Shown: positions 18,691-27,411 of the stretch, piece by piece
How the letters are laid out: every line of letters begins with the position of its first letter
Position numbering within the stretch: position 1 is the stretch's first letter
DNA from: Roseiarcus sp036488815
GTDB lineage: Bacteria > Pseudomonadota > Alphaproteobacteria > Rhizobiales > Beijerinckiaceae
Direction: 5' to 3'
NCBI GenBank assembly: GCA_036488815.1
Contig: DASXGX010000110.1
Coordinates: 44,006-108,005, forward strand
DNA length: 64,000 nt
Made by a program: the position numbers and the translations under genes
Notes under the pieces: model-generated
What the model was told of the DNA's origin: nothing
Seen by the model: only the letters and a program-made list of their open reading frames with translations
Database searches by the model: none

Positions 18691-21600
18691 ACGAGGTTTT
18701 GACGGCGAGCGCCGCGCCGGGCGTCGTTCTGACGCCAGACGGCGCTGAAGTCGCGGTCTTCTCCGCCCACGCGAACGCCGTCTATTTTTGCCTGTACGAC
18801 GCGGACGGCGAGCGCGAAATCCAGCGCACGAAGCTCGAGCCCGGCGCTGACGGCGTCCATCGCGCGAAGGTTGCCGGCGTTCGGACCGGCGCACGCTACG
18901 GCCTGCGCGTCGACGGTCTGTTCGATCCGCTGCAAGGCCATCGCTTCGACGTCTCGAAACTTCTCGCTGACCCCTACGCCTGCGCCTTCGACAGGCCGTT
19001 CCGCTTGCATCCCTCGATGTTCGCGCTCGGGATCGACAGCGGGCCGTTTGCGCCCAAGGCGATCGCGCTCGCGCTGAAGGCCGGCGAGCCCGGGCGACAG
19101 GGCATCCCCTGGGATCGCACCGTCATCTACGAGGCCAATCTGCGCGGCCTCACCAAGCTGCGCGCCGACGTGCCGGAGGCGGCGCGAGGTCGCTTTGCGG
19201 GTCTCGCGCATCCCGCCGTCATCGATCATCTCGCCGCGCTCGGCGTCACGACGGTGGAAATCATGCCGGCCGACCCCTGGGTCGACGAGCGTCATCTACC
19301 GGCGCTCGGGCTCAACAACGCCTGGGGCTACAACCCGGTCGTCCTCGGCGCCCCCGATCCGCGCCTCGCGCCGAACGGCTGGGCGGACGTGCGCGCTGCG
19401 ACCGACGCGCTGCACGCCGCTGGGATGGAGGTGATCCTCGACATCGTACTGAACCACAATGGCGAGAGCGACGAACTGGGGCCGACGATCTCGTTCCGCG
19501 GTCTCGACAACGCCTCCTACTTCCGCCTCCTGCCCGACGATCCCGCGCGCTACATCAACGACACGGGCACCGGCAACTGCCTCGCGCTCGACCGTCCGCC
19601 GGTCCTGCGCATGGCGATCGCGGCGATGGAGCGATGGATGACGTTCGGCGGCGTCGACGGGTTCCGCTTCGATCTCGCGACGGCGCTCGGACGGCGGGCC
19701 TCAGGCTTCGATCGCCATGCGCCGATGTTCTCGGCGATCGCGGAACATCCGATTCTGAGCCAAGCGAAAATGATCGCCGAGCCGTGGGACATTGGTCCCG
19801 GCGGCTACCGCCTGGGCGCGTTTCCCGACGCCTGGGGCGAATGGAACGACCGCTTCCGCGACGCTGCGCGCCGCTTCTGGCGCGGCGACACCCGAATGCG
19901 GGGCGAACTCGCGACTCGCCTCGCCGGCTCGCACGATGTTTTCGCCCATGCGCGAAACGCGGCCAAGAGCGTAAACTTCGTGGCCTCGCACGACGGCTTC
20001 ACCCTCGCCGACATCGTCGCCTACGCGCAAAAGCACAATGACGCCAATGGCGAATACAACCACGACGGATCGAACGAGAATTTCTCCTGGAATCACGGCG
20101 CCGAGGGGCCATCGGAGGATCCGGCGATCCTCGCCGCCCGCGCCCGCGATCAGCGCAATCTTCTCGCGCTGACCTTTGTCTCCCGCGGCGTGCCGATGCT
20201 CGCCATGGGCTCCGAGCTCGGCCATAGCCAGAGCGGCAACAACAACGCCTATGCGCAAGACAATGCGATCTCCTGGATCGACTGGAGCCGCGCCGACGCC
20301 GCGCTCATCGCTTTCGTGCGCCGTCTCGCGAAAATCAGACGCGAGCATCCTGCGCTGTCGAGCCAGGTCTGGCTGTCGGGACGAGCCTTCGACGGCTCTG
20401 GCTTGCTCGATGTCGAATGGCGCGATGCGGACGCGCCGCTGAGTTCGGCGGCACAATGGGACGCGCTCGACGGCGACGTTTTCGTCGCCATCCTCGCCGC
20501 GTCCGATCCGAACGGCGTCGATCGCGTCGCCGTGGCGTTCAACCGCGCCGCGCAGCCGACGTTTCTGCGTCTGCCCGAGCCGAGGGACGGCAAGACGTGG
20601 CGCGTTCTCATCGACACGGCTGACGATGCGCATGACGACGCGCCGCTGGCTGTCGCCGACCGCGCCCGCGTCGCCCCGCGCGCGACGCTCATCCTCGCCG
20701 AACTTGACGCTGCAGGCGACCCGAAGCGCGGCAGGGCGCCCGACGCGCGCGAGATCGACGCGCTCGCCGAGGCGGCCGGGATTGCGCCGGATTGGTGGGA
20801 CGTCGAAGGCCGGCGGACGATCGTCCCGCCCGAGACCAAACTCGCCTTGCTCGAAGCCTTGCGCCTGCCGGCGGCCTCGCAAGCGCAATTGCGGGAAAGT
20901 CTGGCGCGCCTCGTCGAGGAGAGCACCGCGCGGCGCCTGCCGAACGCGTGGTTGCGGCGGCTCGGCGAGCCGCTGCGCGTTCCCGCTCGCGCCGATCCTG
21001 GCGAGCCCGTCCACCGCCTCGAGCCCCGGATCGTCACGGAGGACGGGCGCACGATCGACTGGCGCGCTCCCGAGGTCGAGGCGGCGCCCCGCGTCCTCGT
21101 CGACGGGCGCACCGTGCTCGAACACGAGATCGAACTGCCGGAATTGCCGATCGGCCGTCATCGCCTCGTCCTCGACGGGGTCGAGTGCGCTTTGACGGTC
21201 GCGCCGCCGGAGGCCTATGGCGCCGAGGGAGCGCTTCGTCGCCGCTTCGGCCTGTCGGGGCAGCTCTACGCGTTGCGCCGCGCCCGCGACCAGGGGATCG
21301 GCGATCTGACGACGCTCGCTCTCGCCGGAGAGCGAGCCGGCCGAGCCGGGGCGGCGTTCCTCGGGGTCAACCCTCTCCACGCCCTGGCGGAACTCGACCG
21401 CCTTCGCTCCAGCCCGTATCATCCCTCGGACAGGCGCTTCATCGATCCCCTCCACATCGACGCCCTCGACTCGGCCGGCCTGCCGCGCGACGAGGCGAGC
21501 GATGCGACGATCGCGGCGCTGGCCGGGGCGATCGAAGCGGCGTCGCACGCCGCGGCGGTCGACTACGAGGCGGTGTGGGCGATCAAGCGCGAGGCGCTTG

Positions 21601-22847
21601 GGGCGCGCTTCGCCGCGTTCGAGCGCGCCCGGGCGCGCAACGGCGCCGACCCGATCTTCGCGGATCACGCGCGCTTCGTCGGGCAAGGCGGCGACGCGCT
21701 GCGCCGCTTCGCCATTTTCCAGGCGATCGCGCGAGAGCGCGCGGGCGAAGACTGGCGCCGCTGGCCCGGCGCGTTGCGGGCGGGCGAGCGCGAAGCGCTC
21801 GAGCGGAAAGCCGGCGAGCACGCTAGCGAGGTCGCACTCGCCCTCTTCACGCAATGGTTGGCGGATCGGCAATTGGCGGGCGCGGCGAAGCGCGCCAGGG
21901 ACGCGGGGCTCGACATCGGCCTCTACCGCGATCTCGCGGTCGGCGCCGCGCCGGACGGCGCGGAAAGCTGGGCCCGCGCGAGCGAACTTGCGCAGCGCGT
22001 GAGCGTCGGCGCGCCGCCCGACCCGTTTTCGGCGCAGGGGCAGGTCTGGAACGTTCAGCCGCTCGACCCGCACGCCTCGGCGGCGGACGGCTGGCGCGGT
22101 TTCAGCGCGCTGCTCGCGGCGAACATGCGCCACGCCGGCATGCTGCGCATCGACCATGCGATGGGTCTGACGCGGCTCTTCGTCGTTCCCGACGGCGCGC
22201 GCCCGGCCGAGGGAGCCTATCTCGCCTATCCCTTTGACGATCTCGTCGGCCATGTCGCCTTGGAGAGCCAGCGCCATCGCTGCATGGTGATCGGCGAGGA
22301 TCTCGGCACCGTGCCCCCGAAATTCCGCGACACGCTGACGCGCGCCAACATTCCGGGAATGCGCGTTCTCTGGTTCGAGCGGCGCGGCGCCGAGTTCCTG
22401 CCGCCGGCCCGGTATCCGCCGCTATCGGTCGCCTGCGTCGCCACCCACGATCTGCCGACGCTCGCGGGCTGGTGGTCGGGGGCCGACATCGCCGAGCGTC
22501 TGTCGCTCGGCCTGGTCAGCCTCGAGGACGCCCATCAGCAGATCGGCGAGCGCCTGGTCGAGAAGCGGGCGCTGCTCGTCGCGTTGGGGCTTCCGAGCGA
22601 GGATCTCTCGGCGCCGATGTCCGACGCGCTGGCGGGGGCGGTTCACGCCTTTCTGGCGGATGCCGGCTCGCTGTTCGCCAGCGCCCAGTTCGATGATCTG
22701 GCTGGGGAGCGGAACGCGACCAATCTGCCAGGCACTGACCGCGAGCGTCCCAATTGGCGCCACAAGCTCGCCGTTGATGTCGAGGCGCTTTTCGATTCGC
22801 CGCGAGCCCACGCAATTCTCGCGGCCCTGGCGGCGCGGCGGCGATGA
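18687..22847 (+). CDS. Fused glycogen debranching enzyme GlgX and 4-alpha-glucanotransferase MalQ
   Basis: This 1386-residue protein joins two normally separate enzymes. Residues about 1-690 are GlgX, an isoamylase-type GH13 debranching enzyme: an N-terminal CBM48 (VFSAHANAVYFCLYD), VILDIVLNHNGE, nucleophile D329 in GFRFDLATA, acid/base E365 in IAEPWDIGPGG and D436 in ASHDGF. After a linker, residues about 700-1386 are MalQ (GH77): RDQGIGDLTTL, nucleophile D1156 in LRIDHAMGL, E1204 in GEDLGTVP and D1255 in THDLPTLAG. Both catalytic sets look intact. GlgX trims limit-dextrin branches and MalQ disproportionates the short maltodextrins released, so the fusion may channel product. It overlaps glgA by four bases. 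Confidence 0.93.
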   Translation: MNEVLTASAAPGVVLTPDGAEVAVFSAHANAVYFCLYDADGEREIQRTKLEPGADGVHRAKVAGVRTGARYGLRVDGLFDPLQGHRFDVSKLLADPYACAFDRPFRLHPSMFALGIDSGPFAPKAIALALKAGEPGRQGIPWDRTVIYEANLRGLTKLRADVPEAARGRFAGLAHPAVIDHLAALGVTTVEIMPADPWVDERHLPALGLNNAWGYNPVVLGAPDPRLAPNGWADVRAATDALHAAGMEVILDIVLNHNGESDELGPTISFRGLDNASYFRLLPDDPARYINDTGTGNCLALDRPPVLRMAIAAMERWMTFGGVDGFRFDLATALGRRASGFDRHAPMFSAIAEHPILSQAKMIAEPWDIGPGGYRLGAFPDAWGEWNDRFRDAARRFWRGDTRMRGELATRLAGSHDVFAHARNAAKSVNFVASHDGFTLADIVAYAQKHNDANGEYNHDGSNENFSWNHGAEGPSEDPAILAARARDQRNLLALTFVSRGVPMLAMGSELGHSQSGNNNAYAQDNAISWIDWSRADAALIAFVRRLAKIRREHPALSSQVWLSGRAFDGSGLLDVEWRDADAPLSSAAQWDALDGDVFVAILAASDPNGVDRVAVAFNRAAQPTFLRLPEPRDGKTWRVLIDTADDAHDDAPLAVADRARVAPRATLILAELDAAGDPKRGRAPDAREIDALAEAAGIAPDWWDVEGRRTIVPPETKLALLEALRLPAASQAQLRESLARLVEESTARRLPNAWLRRLGEPLRVPARADPGEPVHRLEPRIVTEDGRTIDWRAPEVEAAPRVLVDGRTVLEHEIELPELPIGRHRLVLDGVECALTVAPPEAYGAEGALRRRFGLSGQLYALRRARDQGIGDLTTLALAGERAGRAGAAFLGVNPLHALAELDRLRSSPYHPSDRRFIDPLHIDALDSAGLPRDEASDATIAALAGAIEAASHAAAVDYEAVWAIKREALGARFAAFERARARNGADPIFADHARFVGQGGDALRRFAIFQAIARERAGEDWRRWPGALRAGEREALERKAGEHASEVALALFTQWLADRQLAGAAKRARDAGLDIGLYRDLAVGAAPDGAESWARASELAQRVSVGAPPDPFSAQGQVWNVQPLDPHASAADGWRGFSALLAANMRHAGMLRIDHAMGLTRLFVVPDGARPAEGAYLAYPFDDLVGHVALESQRHRCMVIGEDLGTVPPKFRDTLTRANIPGMRVLWFERRGAEFLPPARYPPLSVACVATHDLPTLAGWWSGADIAERLSLGLVSLEDAHQQIGERLVEKRALLVALGLPSEDLSAPMSDALAGAVHAFLADAGSLFASAQFDDLAGERNATNLPGTDRERPNWRHKLAVDVEALFDSPRAHAILAALAARRR

Positions 22848-22867
22848 CGAGCGGCGCCCCCGAGCGC

Positions 22868-23659
22868 CTACTTCGTATCGGGCGGTTCGCGATCGTCGCG
22901 CGCGCGGGGGACGGGTTGAGAGGCGCCGAAACGAACGGCGGCTTGGGTGCGGTTGGTGGCGTTGAGCTTCGCCATGATGCTGCGCAGATGCGCCTTCACC
23001 GTGCCCTCGGAAATTTGTAGATCGAAGGCGATGGTCTTGTTGGCGCGCCCGGCGCGCAGCCGCACCAGAACCTCGCGCTCGCGCGGCGTCAAGCTGGCCG
23101 CCAAGGGCGACTCGCTCGCCGGGGGTTGCGGCGGAGGCGGTGAAGGCGGCGACCTCTGCGGCGCGACCGGCGACGGTTCCGCGACGATCTCTTCATTGTA
23201 GGCGCGCACGATCACCGGCCTGAAGATTCCCCCCGCCGCCATCAGGCGAACGGCGGCCACCGCGATTTTGACGCCGGAGTCCGGCAGGATGACGCCCGCC
23301 ACGCCCATCGCCGTCAGCGACGCGACGATTTCGGCGCCGTTGGAATGGAGATAGGCGGCGATCGGCGCCCCCTCCCCGAGCCCGCGCAGCGCCTCAATGC
23401 GATCCGGGAGATAGGCCATTTCGTCGGCCGATCGCGGATCGACGCCGATCAGAAACAGCGCGGCCGGTCCGGGGGTGACCTCGCTCACCAAGCCGATGGC
23501 CTCGATCGCCATCTCGGGGAGAAAGTCCTCCAAGGCGTAAGCCAGGCACTCGCGCAGCCAAGTCCGGGGTTCGATCAGCACAATTCGCGACCGCTTCCCC
23601 GGGCCTTCGCCCGTCGGCTGCCAGCTCCCGCTGGTCGGACCTCGATCATGGTGGGTCAT
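22868..23659 (-). CDS. LuxR/NarL-type regulator with degenerate receiver
   Basis: This DNA-binding protein of about 263 residues has an N-terminal receiver-like domain (about 25-150), a proline-rich linker (about 162-182) and a LuxR HTH (about 188-245: LTPREREVLVRLRAGRANKTIAFDL, ISEGTVKAHLRSIMAKL). The receiver lacks the acidic pair after beta1 (IVLIEP instead of an xxDD motif) and has no Asp at the end of beta3 (ALFLIG; nearest acid D74), so phosphorylation is unlikely. I prefer the ATG at 23659, with GGGACGAG just upstream, over the ATG at 23680. It is convergent with the glycogen operon and divergent from an HtrA-like protease gene. Confidence 0.8.
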   Translation of the reverse strand: MTHHDRGPTSGSWQPTGEGPGKRSRIVLIEPRTWLRECLAYALEDFLPEMAIEAIGLVSEVTPGPAALFLIGVDPRSADEMAYLPDRIEALRGLGEGAPIAAYLHSNGAEIVASLTAMGVAGVILPDSGVKIAVAAVRLMAAGGIFRPVIVRAYNEEIVAEPSPVAPQRSPPSPPPPQPPASESPLAASLTPREREVLVRLRAGRANKTIAFDLQISEGTVKAHLRSIMAKLNATNRTQAAVRFGASQPVPRARDDREPPDTK

Positions 23660-23912
23660 CTCGTCCCGTCCTGGACTCATGATTCAGACCGAGATTGCTT
23701 TACGGGCCGGCGGAGGCGGCCTCGGATTCACGTCCCGCAGCGGGCCCGATTTCGAGCCCGATCACCCACACGCAAGCGGCGCGCCACGGCGGCTGTTGCA
23801 TTTCGAAACACTTCGGAGACGGTTTTGCACTGGACGGCTCAGCGCCGGCGACGGGGACGAGGCCAGCGAAGCCGCCTTGCAGGCGCCGTCGAGCCCTCCC
23901 ATATGCCGTCAC

Positions 23913-24944
23913 ATGTTCGACACAGTTCCCTTCTCCGAAGTTCTCTTTGCGGTTGACGACGGCGCCTCGAGCGGCTTCGGCCAGCCTTCGGCGGCGAGCG
24001 ATTCCGCCCTGCTCGACGGCTATTCCAAGGTCGTCGCCGACGTCGTCGACCGGGTCGGCCCGAGCGTCGTTCGGATCGACGTTCGCCGCGGCAGCCGCAG
24101 CGCCGGCTCCGGCTCGGGCGTGATCATCTCGCCCGACGGTCTCGCGCTGACCAACAGCCACGTCGTGCAAGGCGCCCGCAGCGTCGTCCTGACGACGCTC
24201 GAAGGGCGCGAGTTGCAGGCGCGCGTGCTTGGCGACGACCCGGACACGGATCTCGCCCTCCTGCGCGTCGACGAGAGCGTCACTTTGCCCGCGGCCCGGC
24301 TCGGCGACAGCGGGAAACTCCGCCGCGGTCAGATCGCGATCGCAATCGGCAACCCCCTGGGCTTCGACGCGACCGTCACGACCGGCGTCGTCTCAGCGCT
24401 CGGGCGCACCCTGCAATCGCGCTCGGGGCGCATGATCGAGGACGTCGTGCAGACCGACGCGGCGCTCAATCCCGGCAATTCCGGGGGGCCGCTGGTCTCC
24501 TCGACCGGCGAGGTGATCGGCATCAACACGGCCATCATTATGGGCGCGCAGGGCATCTGCTTCGCGGTCGCTTCGAATACGGCGAACTTCGTCGCCGGCG
24601 AGATCGCCCGCCACGGACGGGTGCGCCGCGCCTATATCGGCGTCGGCGCGGCGACAATGCCGATTCCGCGGCGGATCGCGGTGCGGCTCGGCGTCGAACA
24701 GACGAGCGGGGCGCGGCTGCTCACGGTCGATCAAAACGGGCCGGCGGCCCAGGCCGGATTGCTCACGGGCGACCTCATCGTCGCCCTCGACGGCAAGCCG
24801 GTGACGAGCATCGCCGATCTCATCCGCGCCCTCGACGCCGACAAGATCAGCCGCACCGTCAGCGTCGACTTTCTCAGGCGCTCGGAACGGCTGCGCGTCT
24901 GGATCGCACCGCAGGAACGCATGGCGCTGCCGCGCGCGAGCTAG
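23913..24944 (+). CDS. HtrA/DegP-like serine protease with PDZ domain, no signal peptide
   Basis: This 343-residue S1C-family protein has a trypsin-like domain followed by one PDZ domain (about 245-330). The triad is H83 in LTNSHVV, D113 in DTDLALLRV and S190 in NPGNSGGPL. Unlike DegP, DegQ or DegS, no signal peptide or N-terminal transmembrane helix is visible from the ATG at 23913 (MFDTVPFSEVLF) or from the longer in-frame ATG at 23679, so it may be cytoplasmic. No good ribosome binding site marks either start. It is divergent from the LuxR-type regulator with about 250 bp between them. Confidence 0.82.
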   Translation: MFDTVPFSEVLFAVDDGASSGFGQPSAASDSALLDGYSKVVADVVDRVGPSVVRIDVRRGSRSAGSGSGVIISPDGLALTNSHVVQGARSVVLTTLEGRELQARVLGDDPDTDLALLRVDESVTLPAARLGDSGKLRRGQIAIAIGNPLGFDATVTTGVVSALGRTLQSRSGRMIEDVVQTDAALNPGNSGGPLVSSTGEVIGINTAIIMGAQGICFAVASNTANFVAGEIARHGRVRRAYIGVGAATMPIPRRIAVRLGVEQTSGARLLTVDQNGPAAQAGLLTGDLIVALDGKPVTSIADLIRALDADKISRTVSVDFLRRSERLRVWIAPQERMALPRAS

Positions 24945-24979
24945 ACTAGAGAGCCATTTGCAAATGAGTTGACGCACAC

Positions 24980-25088
24980 CGTCTTGGCCGGACTTGTCCC
25001 GGCCATCCACGCGGCGCCGTCACGAAGACCCTATGACGCTGGAATCGTCGACCCGGCGTGGGCGCCCGGCACAAGGCCGGGCATGACG
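24980..25088. repeat. Intergenic palindromic element, 109 bp with 32-bp imperfect terminal inverted repeats
   Basis: The ends 24980-25011 and 25057-25088 are inverted copies matching at about 25 of 32 positions. Each end is itself a hairpin (GGCCGG..CCGGCC and GCCCGGC-ACAAG-GCCGGGC). This is the look of the small non-coding extragenic palindromic repeats common in Hyphomicrobiales genomes. It fills the convergent gap between the HtrA-like gene and the DUF177 gene and may act as a bidirectional terminator. Confidence 0.65.
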
Positions 25089-25142
25089 AAAAGAGCTGCT
25101 CGGCGCGTCGACCGGAATGCAGAATGCGGCTAGCGCGCGCGC

Positions 25143-25685
25143 TTACCGTTTCGTCTTGTCGAGATCGGCGAGCGCGCCAAAGGGCGAATCGCTCGGCGGG
25201 CCCTCGTCAGACGCCTCGAACACGGCGCCCGGCTTGCGCGGATAGGGATCGAGCGCGAGCGCCATGAATTCGGTCGCGAGCGCGCCGAGATCGATCTTGC
25301 CGTCGACGATGGGATCAGGCGGATCCTCGGCGTCGAAATGGGTAGGGTCGGCCTCGCCCTCGCTTTGCTTACGCCGCCCCGCCTCGGCTTCCCGGGGCGG
25401 CGCGAAACGCACGTCAACCGGCTCGTCGATCGTGACCGCGAAGGGCTCGAGCGAGACGATGCAGGTCTGAGTAACTTCGGCGAGCACCTGACCCGTGACG
25501 CGCACCGCGTCCCTCCCCGCCCTGCGCACCGTGAAGTTCGCCGTGAGCTTGGCGATGGCGGGAAGGCCGTTGAGCGCCGCGACAGCGTCGCGCTCGGCGG
25601 CGTCCGCCTCGATCGTCTGGTTGAGGCCGTCCTTCGGGAGCGGTTCGACCCGGACCGGGCGGCTGAAAGGAAGGTCGTTCGTCAT
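25143..25685 (-). CDS. DUF177 (YceD-like) protein
   Basis: This 180-residue cytoplasmic protein belongs to the DUF177/YceD family, which is linked to 23S rRNA accumulation in plants and bacteria and usually sits next to rpmF or plsX. Visible family features are the RPVRVEPLP start, the central LTANFTVRRAGRDAVRVTGQVLAEVTQTCIVSLEPF (with one Cys) and the acidic DPPDPIVDGKIDLGALATEFMALALDPYPRKPGA. The start ATGA overlaps the stop of the upstream CBP3-like gene by four bases. In many alphaproteobacteria the next genes are plsX and fabH; here a palindromic repeat and an unrelated convergent gene follow. Confidence 0.85.
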   Translation of the reverse strand: MTNDLPFSRPVRVEPLPKDGLNQTIEADAAERDAVAALNGLPAIAKLTANFTVRRAGRDAVRVTGQVLAEVTQTCIVSLEPFAVTIDEPVDVRFAPPREAEAGRRKQSEGEADPTHFDAEDPPDPIVDGKIDLGALATEFMALALDPYPRKPGAVFEASDEGPPSDSPFGALADLDKTKR

Positions 25686-26233
25686 AATGCGCCTCCGAGG
25701 CGTTCGGGATAGCGAAACCGCCCCTGGGAAAAGTCACTGATCTCGCGGCGGTCGAACGCCGCGGCGACGTCCCTGACATAGGCGGCAAGCTCCCTTGCGT
25801 GCGGCGCCGGCTCCGCCGTCGATGCGGCATAGACATTGCGCGCGAGCGCGGCGGCGAGTTCTTCCGCGTCCGCTGCGTCCAGCGCCTTGGCGTAGGCGGC
25901 GCTTCGGCCGGAGAACGATTCGATCATCGCCTTCATGCGCTTGACGACGCCGGCGTCGCCGACCGCCATCTCGCGCAAAGCGTCTTCGAGGTGGGTGAAG
26001 ACGCAATCGACGAGCTCCTGCGCGATTTCGCCGCCGGCGTCGCCGAGCTGACCCAATCGCCGGGTCGCCAAACCGGCGTGCAGCACGAGCATTTCGAATC
26101 GGCCGTCGAGCGTATCCGGCACAGCCCATTCCGCGTAGAGCCTCGGCGCGCGCGCAGCCGTCACGATCTCGCCGTGAATCTGCTCGATCAGGATGCGGTT
26201 GGCGCGCCGGGCGCGCCAGCGGGCGAGGAACAT
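25682..26233 (-). CDS. Ubiquinol-cytochrome c chaperone (CBP3 family)
   Basis: This 183-residue protein resembles CBP3, an assembly factor for cytochrome b of the bc1 complex. Typical sequence is IHGEIVTAARAPRLYAEWAVPDTLDGRFEMLVLHAGLATRRL followed by a helical region with DAGVVKRMKAMIESFSGR and a C-terminal LAAYVRDVAAAFD. The ATG at 26233 (MFLARWRARR) gives the normal family N-terminus and leaves a 91-bp divergent gap to bamE; in-frame ATGs at 26272 and 26326 would lengthen it, the last abutting bamE head-to-head. It is translationally coupled to the DUF177 gene. No respiratory genes are adjacent. Confidence 0.82.
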   Translation of the reverse strand: MFLARWRARRANRILIEQIHGEIVTAARAPRLYAEWAVPDTLDGRFEMLVLHAGLATRRLGQLGDAGGEIAQELVDCVFTHLEDALREMAVGDAGVVKRMKAMIESFSGRSAAYAKALDAADAEELAAALARNVYAASTAEPAPHARELAAYVRDVAAAFDRREISDFSQGRFRYPERLGGAL

Positions 26234-26324
26234 GCGACGCCTTGCTTTTCGTAAGCGCCTTGGGTTAGGCATCGACAGCCGATCTGGCAAGTGAAAAAGC
26301 TTCTTGAGGAAGCGGAGCGCCCAC

Positions 26325-26795
26325 ATGCTGTCGAGACCACAATTCAGCCTATTCGCGCGTCCGCGTTGCGCCGTTCTGGCCGGCCTCGTCGTTCTAGGCG
26401 GGGCGCTTTCCGGCTGCATCGGGTACGACGGCGATTTCGTTCGCGGCTATCAAGTCGACCAGCAGACGATCGATCAGATCAAGGTCGGCGCAACGACGAA
26501 GCCGCAGGCGCTTGCGTTGATGGGCACGCCCTCGACGACGTCGACCGTCGGCGGCGACGCCTGGTACTATATCGGTCAGAAGATGTCGCGTCCGCTCGCC
26601 TTCATGAACGCGAAAATGACCGACCAGCACGTGTTGGCGATCTATTTCGACAAGGAAGGCAAAGTGGATCGCGTCGCCAATTACGGCATGAAGGACGGCA
26701 AGGTGTTCGATTTCGTCTCGCGCACGACGCCGACCGGCGGCGCGGAGCCCGACTTCCTTCGCAACATCATGACGGGGCTGTTCCACTTCAGCTGA
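26325..26795 (+). CDS. bamE: Outer membrane protein assembly factor BamE (SmpA/OmlA family)
   Basis: BamE is a small outer-membrane lipoprotein of the BAM complex that inserts beta-barrel proteins. The 156-residue precursor has a signal peptide ending in lipobox LSGC (Cys31 becomes lipidated), then YQVDQQTIDQIKVGATTKPQALALMGTPSTTS and VGGDAWYYIGQK, the hallmark SmpA/OmlA repeat. The ATG at 26325 puts the lipobox at the usual distance; an upstream ATG at 26304 is possible. It is divergent from the CBP3/DUF177 pair, the common alphaproteobacterial arrangement. A short GC hairpin at 26794-26810 directly after the stop may terminate transcription weakly. Confidence 0.9.
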   Translation: MLSRPQFSLFARPRCAVLAGLVVLGGALSGCIGYDGDFVRGYQVDQQTIDQIKVGATTKPQALALMGTPSTTSTVGGDAWYYIGQKMSRPLAFMNAKMTDQHVLAIYFDKEGKVDRVANYGMKDGKVFDFVSRTTPTGGAEPDFLRNIMTGLFHFS

Positions 26796-27000
26796 CGGCG
26801 GCATGCCGTCGTTGGCAATTTGGCCGAATCGCCACGGCCGCTCTTTCGCTCGCCCCCGCTCGTGAAAAATCGGGCATTCGCGTGCATCGGGCTCGGCATT
26901 TCACAAGGAGGGATTCGCGGCCGCCGCCTGGACCCCCGCTTGGCGGCGGGCCATGGCCTTGGCGCGTCGATCTCAGCGCGGCGCGCTTAAGAAGACGGCT

Positions 27001-27348
27001 TTACGTATCGTCTCGTTTGGCTTTGAGAACAGCCTCGTCGCCGTTGCGATAGGCGAACTCAATTTCGATGGAGCCGTCGTCCAGCAGTTCGGCGGAGCCA
27101 TCGCCCGAGGCCTCGTCCATTTCGTCGAAGCCCTCCCAGGTGAAGCCGATTGAAGTCCCGGCGTACTCGATGTCGAGGCCGGCCTGCAACGCGCCGAACG
27201 CGATTTCACCGCCGCCTTGGTCGGTGATTGTGATCGCCGCCGGCCCGCAGAGGTTGAGATAGTCGCGATCCCAAATGTCGGCCTCGAAGATCCGCCAGCG
27301 GCCGACAAGCTTGCAATTCGCCGGCGCGCCCTTCATGGCGTTCTCCAC
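27001..27348 (-). CDS. Conserved-looking hypothetical protein, acidic, 115 aa
   Basis: I recognise the pattern of this small cytoplasmic protein as a recurring hypothetical family but not a function. It runs GRWRIFEADIWDRDYLNLCGPAAITITDQGGGEIAFGALQAGLDIEYAG, then FTWEGFDEMDEASGDGSAELLDDGSIEIEF: an acidic, beta-rich domain with many conserved Trp, Asp and Gly residues. No signal peptide or membrane segment is visible. A second ATG at 27336 (MKGAPAN) may be the real start. It lies 63 bp upstream of nothing on its own strand except hppA, which starts far away, so it is probably transcribed alone. Confidence 0.6.
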   Translation of the reverse strand: MENAMKGAPANCKLVGRWRIFEADIWDRDYLNLCGPAAITITDQGGGEIAFGALQAGLDIEYAGTSIGFTWEGFDEMDEASGDGSAELLDDGSIEIEFAYRNGDEAVLKAKRDDT

Positions 27349-27411
27349 CCCGCTCTGCAGTCCGGCGACGAGGCGGAATCAGATTGATGCCTGCCGCCGC
27401 CGCCGGAAGCC

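Noticed and set aside
19701..22277. 858-codon minus-strand open frame inside the glgX-malQ fusion
   Set aside because: Antisense to two intact catalytic domains, with no recognisable domain of its own.
24980..25088. Considered as an insertion-sequence remnant or CRISPR unit
   Set aside because: No transposase, no target duplication seen, and only one inverted-repeat unit; fits a small extragenic palindrome better.
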